A stretch of 7,224 nucleotides of DNA, from assembly GCA_009839775.1 (NCBI GenBank), contig VXOZ01000082.1:1-7224 (forward strand), in the 5' to 3' direction. Shown in pieces: positions 6,001 to 7,224 of this stretch; positions within the stretch are counted from its first letter, which is position 1; each line of letters starts with the position of its first letter. The DNA comes from Chloroflexota bacterium. Lineage in GTDB: Bacteria > Chloroflexota > UBA11872 > VXOZ01. The notes beneath the pieces are model-generated. The model did not search any database and was not told the origin of the DNA. It saw only the letters and a program-made list of their open reading frames with translations. The translations under genes and the position numbers were made by a program.

Positions 6001-6921
6001 TTGGGCGGCTAGTGCAGCATTAGCTACTGCGTCTGGATTATCTGGTTGGATCCTGTGGGATTCATCAAGAAGTGAGCAAGCATCGTCAATCCTCTCTTCA
6101 CTGATGGCACACTTTGCCATATAGCTAGTAAGTCGGAATCTGAGATCTTCAGTCAACTCGTCCGACTGCTTCTCAATGCGTTGCAGTTGCGTCCTTGCTG
6201 CAATAACCAAACCTTGCTGGAGCAGATTCCGCGCGGTGTCAAGGTCGTTCGAGATCCTCCGCTGCACTTCGCTCAGTTCAAGTCCAGAATCCGCTGTTTC
6301 TGCTTGGCCTTCCAAGGATGCTCTTATCGTTGCAAGCTCCGCCTGCAGATCTCCAAAGCCCGATGTCAGTGTTTCCATTGTCTCGACTTGTCGCTCTTCA
6401 ATCCTATTTGCGGCCTCGAAATCGAAATGTTGCTTACCCATAACACGCGCGAACCACCGTGAGACCTCTGGAGACTCTCCAAGCCAAGCCACTAGATCGT
6501 CGGAATCAAATGCTCTCACATTGGACCAATGGCCTTCTTGTCGACGCTCCTGCTCCCACTTTCGTTTGGCGGACCACCTACGTGAAGTGACGAATACAAA
6601 AGTGGTAGTGGTCATGTCTAAACCGAGAGGTTCCTCAGTCCGCTTCTTGTAGTCGGAACTTGCCTTCCGCGTAACCTCTAGTTCGCAGCTCATCTCCCAG
6701 CCCGAAAGCCCGGCCGGGATCCAAGCGTTTCCTTGATCAACTTCCAATAGTCCGTCCCATCCCGGCATTCTCACTGAACTTCCGCTCGGCATATCGATAC
6801 GTGAAGGCGACTCAGGAAGTGTGGCGAGAGTCAATCGCCCAATGAGTTCCGGAAGCTTGTAGGAAGCCTCAGGCTTGTCCGACCAGTTGTTGATTTCCGA
6901 AGCGTCAAAGGAAACGCTCAA
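3019..6921 (-). CDS. TPR-GreAB-C-PIN defence-type protein with N-terminal PGWDG domain (1300 aa)
   Basis: Single-gene candidate for antiviral or other conflict function. Residues 1-165 form a conserved domain with PGWDG (53-57), GWE (74-76), FVFVTSRRW and FDSDDLVAWL, seen from memory at the start of other large bacterial defence-like proteins; a PD-(D/E)XK-like nuclease fold is possible. Residues 165-225 are coiled coil. Residues 225-800 are a long TPR array (clear units near 293-329, 451-485, 518-551, 627-659). Residues 816-890 match the GreA/GreB C-terminal domain (LLGRSVGDHIVL) without the GreA N-terminal hairpin. Residues 995-1155 are a PIN ribonuclease domain with D1000, E1032 and D1130 in place. 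A helical tail ends at 1300. The likely idea is that TPRs sense or hold a partner, GreAB-C contacts RNA polymerase or a transcript, and PIN cuts RNA. The TTG start follows GAGGGG by 8 bases; no upstream ATG or GTG is in frame. Two stops in a row (TAG TGA) end it. Its lower GC suggests transfer. Confidence 0.9.
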   Translation of the reverse strand: MSVSFDASEINNWSDKPEASYKLPELIGRLTLATLPESPSRIDMPSGSSVRMPGWDGLLEVDQGNAWIPAGLSGWEMSCELEVTRKASSDYKKRTEEPLGLDMTTTTFVFVTSRRWSAKRKWEQERRQEGHWSNVRAFDSDDLVAWLGESPEVSRWFARVMGKQHFDFEAANRIEERQVETMETLTSGFGDLQAELATIRASLEGQAETADSGLELSEVQRRISNDLDTARNLLQQGLVIAARTQLQRIEKQSDELTEDLRFRLTSYMAKCAISEERIDDACSLLDESHRIQPDNPDAVANAALAAQLQDDAKRALELARKALELDRKNASAAATLMWALLRVDEHDLFENFVSSAEWVSQESTPALTLAGIRADQSHFEEAISIYRSLIDVDEEDAYAHLGLSHCLLTYAQVERVPAGFDTESQGRCEAAEAAASRAMELFQATQLRSRCFDALVLRAGARALLGNVDEAMRDVDAVLSQSPEHIAAMVHKGLILLQMDRPQEARVWFESVQEPGVYDELLLPLAEACLDSGDPDAAIDLLRDSYQLDPPEWEDVGRAEALLRAEAAKRCDDSLGAQLEAALTKHPDSPGLLLLTAIQSNLQGDTAAAEADLLRAADLASEPHREAIQAQIGNLYASVGRHADAAEQYKRSSGSEPSHPAAIPLLLSLSNCRRFDKVLELARKIRAVNVRAPRIAIEVEAEVLGYIGDVSTALDRYHELCSREDSEPDDEVKLALTQFRCGDRDGALDTVTNVDVTRLIPKPKALMRLAHLKRFLGASEYLEDAYLATQSARNDPDTQLGFFRMFLGRSDDGSEPESAVPGSVIRLRRDDDEQWWQLLESDRDSPGPRELLPSDPLTDRLLGRSVGDHIVLRQGLEDLSYEVTGLQSKYVREFQEISEEFSTRFPDNMALSRVEFDPQFSKLFESIDLRHQLVRNAEELYKSGQIPFASFAALVGRSILEIWSEYVMDPVARIRFAYGNEQEADASKKALGDCNDIVLDLMALLTVHKLGLADWLRREFDRVRIPQLVYDEIQEVVYAMRMDATPAAVMGKDEEGNYTRMEFDQQFVAERRRNLESILSLADSLDRIPSYPMLAVKEAQDYIDVLTSGGAGSVFAGEDDNGTRPVLVSDDLVQADVARSLGMKVVSSQAILVQLLDSESISDGEYSGMINEMVKMNYWFVRVRGDDIQQSLEDSAYSVTESTLAMLRTLEGPSCSDESAASVAAEVVASLAKKSVLRQIQENFLMTVLGVIRRGRHTDDVILRFKVEVAARLRLAPLQSAWILEFVDLYMQASRLRTDG

Positions 6922-6935
6922 TGCATTAGCCCCTC
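6918..6935 (-). promoter_or_regulatory. translation start region of the large gene: RBS, two-codon mini-ORF and TTG start
   Basis: On the minus strand the order is GAGGGG (6930-6935), then ATG CAT TGA (6926 down to 6918), with the gene's TTG (6921-6919) inside it. The ATG mini-ORF is in another frame and its TGA overlaps the TTG. GAGGGG is 8 bases from the TTG, the better spacing, and only 3 from the ATG. The in-frame sequence upstream stays open to a TAA but has no ATG or GTG, so TTG is the best start. Ribosomes caught on the AUG could lower expression of the large protein. Confidence 0.5.
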
Positions 6936-7224
6936 GCGGGTTCGAATTGAAAGATGGTCTAGCTCCACTATTGTCGCACTGATGTGGTCCACGGCATTAT
7001 CGCGCTGCAACCCTCTCGGTCGCCAGGACAAAGAGTGATGAGTCCGTTTATCAATCGCCCAGTTGAGACAAAGTCATTGTGACAGAGGGGCCCGCGAGAC
7101 TCACCCGATGCCGATGACTCTGACTCGTGCGGTGCTGGACGTGGGAGTCTGGGAGTGAGGGAAGAGCATTTGGGAGCAAGAGAGAGCGGCGGTTATCTGG
7201 CAGCCGGTTGGAGTGAGCGCCGGC
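6922..7224. other. upstream region of the large gene, no gene seen
   Basis: No open frame here has a start site or recognisable product. A GATAAT on the minus strand (plus 6996-7001) could be a -10 box about 75 bases ahead of the large gene, but I find no -35 element at the right distance. The sequence GGTTCGAATT at 6939-6948 resembles a tRNA T-loop, but the flanking bases do not pair. From about 7070 onward the sequence becomes purine- and G-rich again, like the left flank. Confidence 0.5.

Noticed and set aside
6930..6960. tRNA T-loop-like GGTTCGAATT
   Set aside because: The bases on either side do not form a T-stem and no acceptor or anticodon arm is present.
6831..7061. 11-base direct repeat TCAATCGCCCA at 6831-6841 and 7051-7061
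   Set aside because: Several 11-base repeats are expected by chance in 7 kb, and the flanking bases do not match, so I do not treat it as an attachment site.
1..7224. CRISPR array or insertion sequence
   Set aside because: I saw no regularly spaced direct repeats with spacers, no transposase or integrase frame, and no paired terminal inverted repeats.

Overview
This is a bacterial window. The genes use Shine-Dalgarno starts and there are no introns. The flanks are GC-rich: two hand-counted 60-base lines inside the small genes gave 37/60 and 38/60 G+C. Two lines inside the large right-hand gene gave 29/60 and 27/60. The flanks fit a high-GC environmental bacterium; small 'TKADL...LETRL' membrane proteins and CCCTCTCC/GGAGAGGG intergenic hairpins made me think of Chloroflexota-like genomes, but nothing here fixes the taxon.

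Layout. Positions 1-617 hold no convincing gene, only hairpin repeats. A 59-aa coiled-coil/membrane protein lies at 618-797 (+). It converges on a Phd/YefM-type antitoxin at 825-1109 (-), which has TGTACA/GTAC operator-like motifs upstream but no toxin beside it. At 1314-1835 (-) is an unrecognised membrane-anchored protein with four extracytoplasmic cysteines. A mostly non-coding stretch follows, with one doubtful small ORF (2084-2272). Next is a second small membrane/coiled-coil protein at 2360-2560 (+), with a possible terminator after it. At 2790-2865 is a tRNA-Ala(CGC)-like sequence with an encoded CCA end and several stem mismatches, probably a decayed tRNA.

Just beyond the tRNA-like sequence the base composition drops, and a 1300-aa gene fills 3019-6921 (-). 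Reading the protein from its N-terminus gives a conserved PGWDG/GWE domain (possible nuclease fold), a coiled coil, a long TPR array, a GreA/GreB C-terminal-like domain and a PIN ribonuclease domain with its acidic residues intact. This matches the TPR-GreAB-C-PIN architecture that I recall being proposed as a prokaryotic conflict (defence) system. It appears to be a single-gene system, with no partner gene visible in the window. It starts at TTG behind a good ribosome binding site, overlapping a two-codon AUG mini-ORF.

The genes do not form one operon. The window reads as a GC-rich accessory region into which a lower-GC, probably horizontally acquired defence gene has been placed next to a tRNA remnant. 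The last 303 bases (6922-7224) are the upstream region of the large gene and hold no gene I can support.
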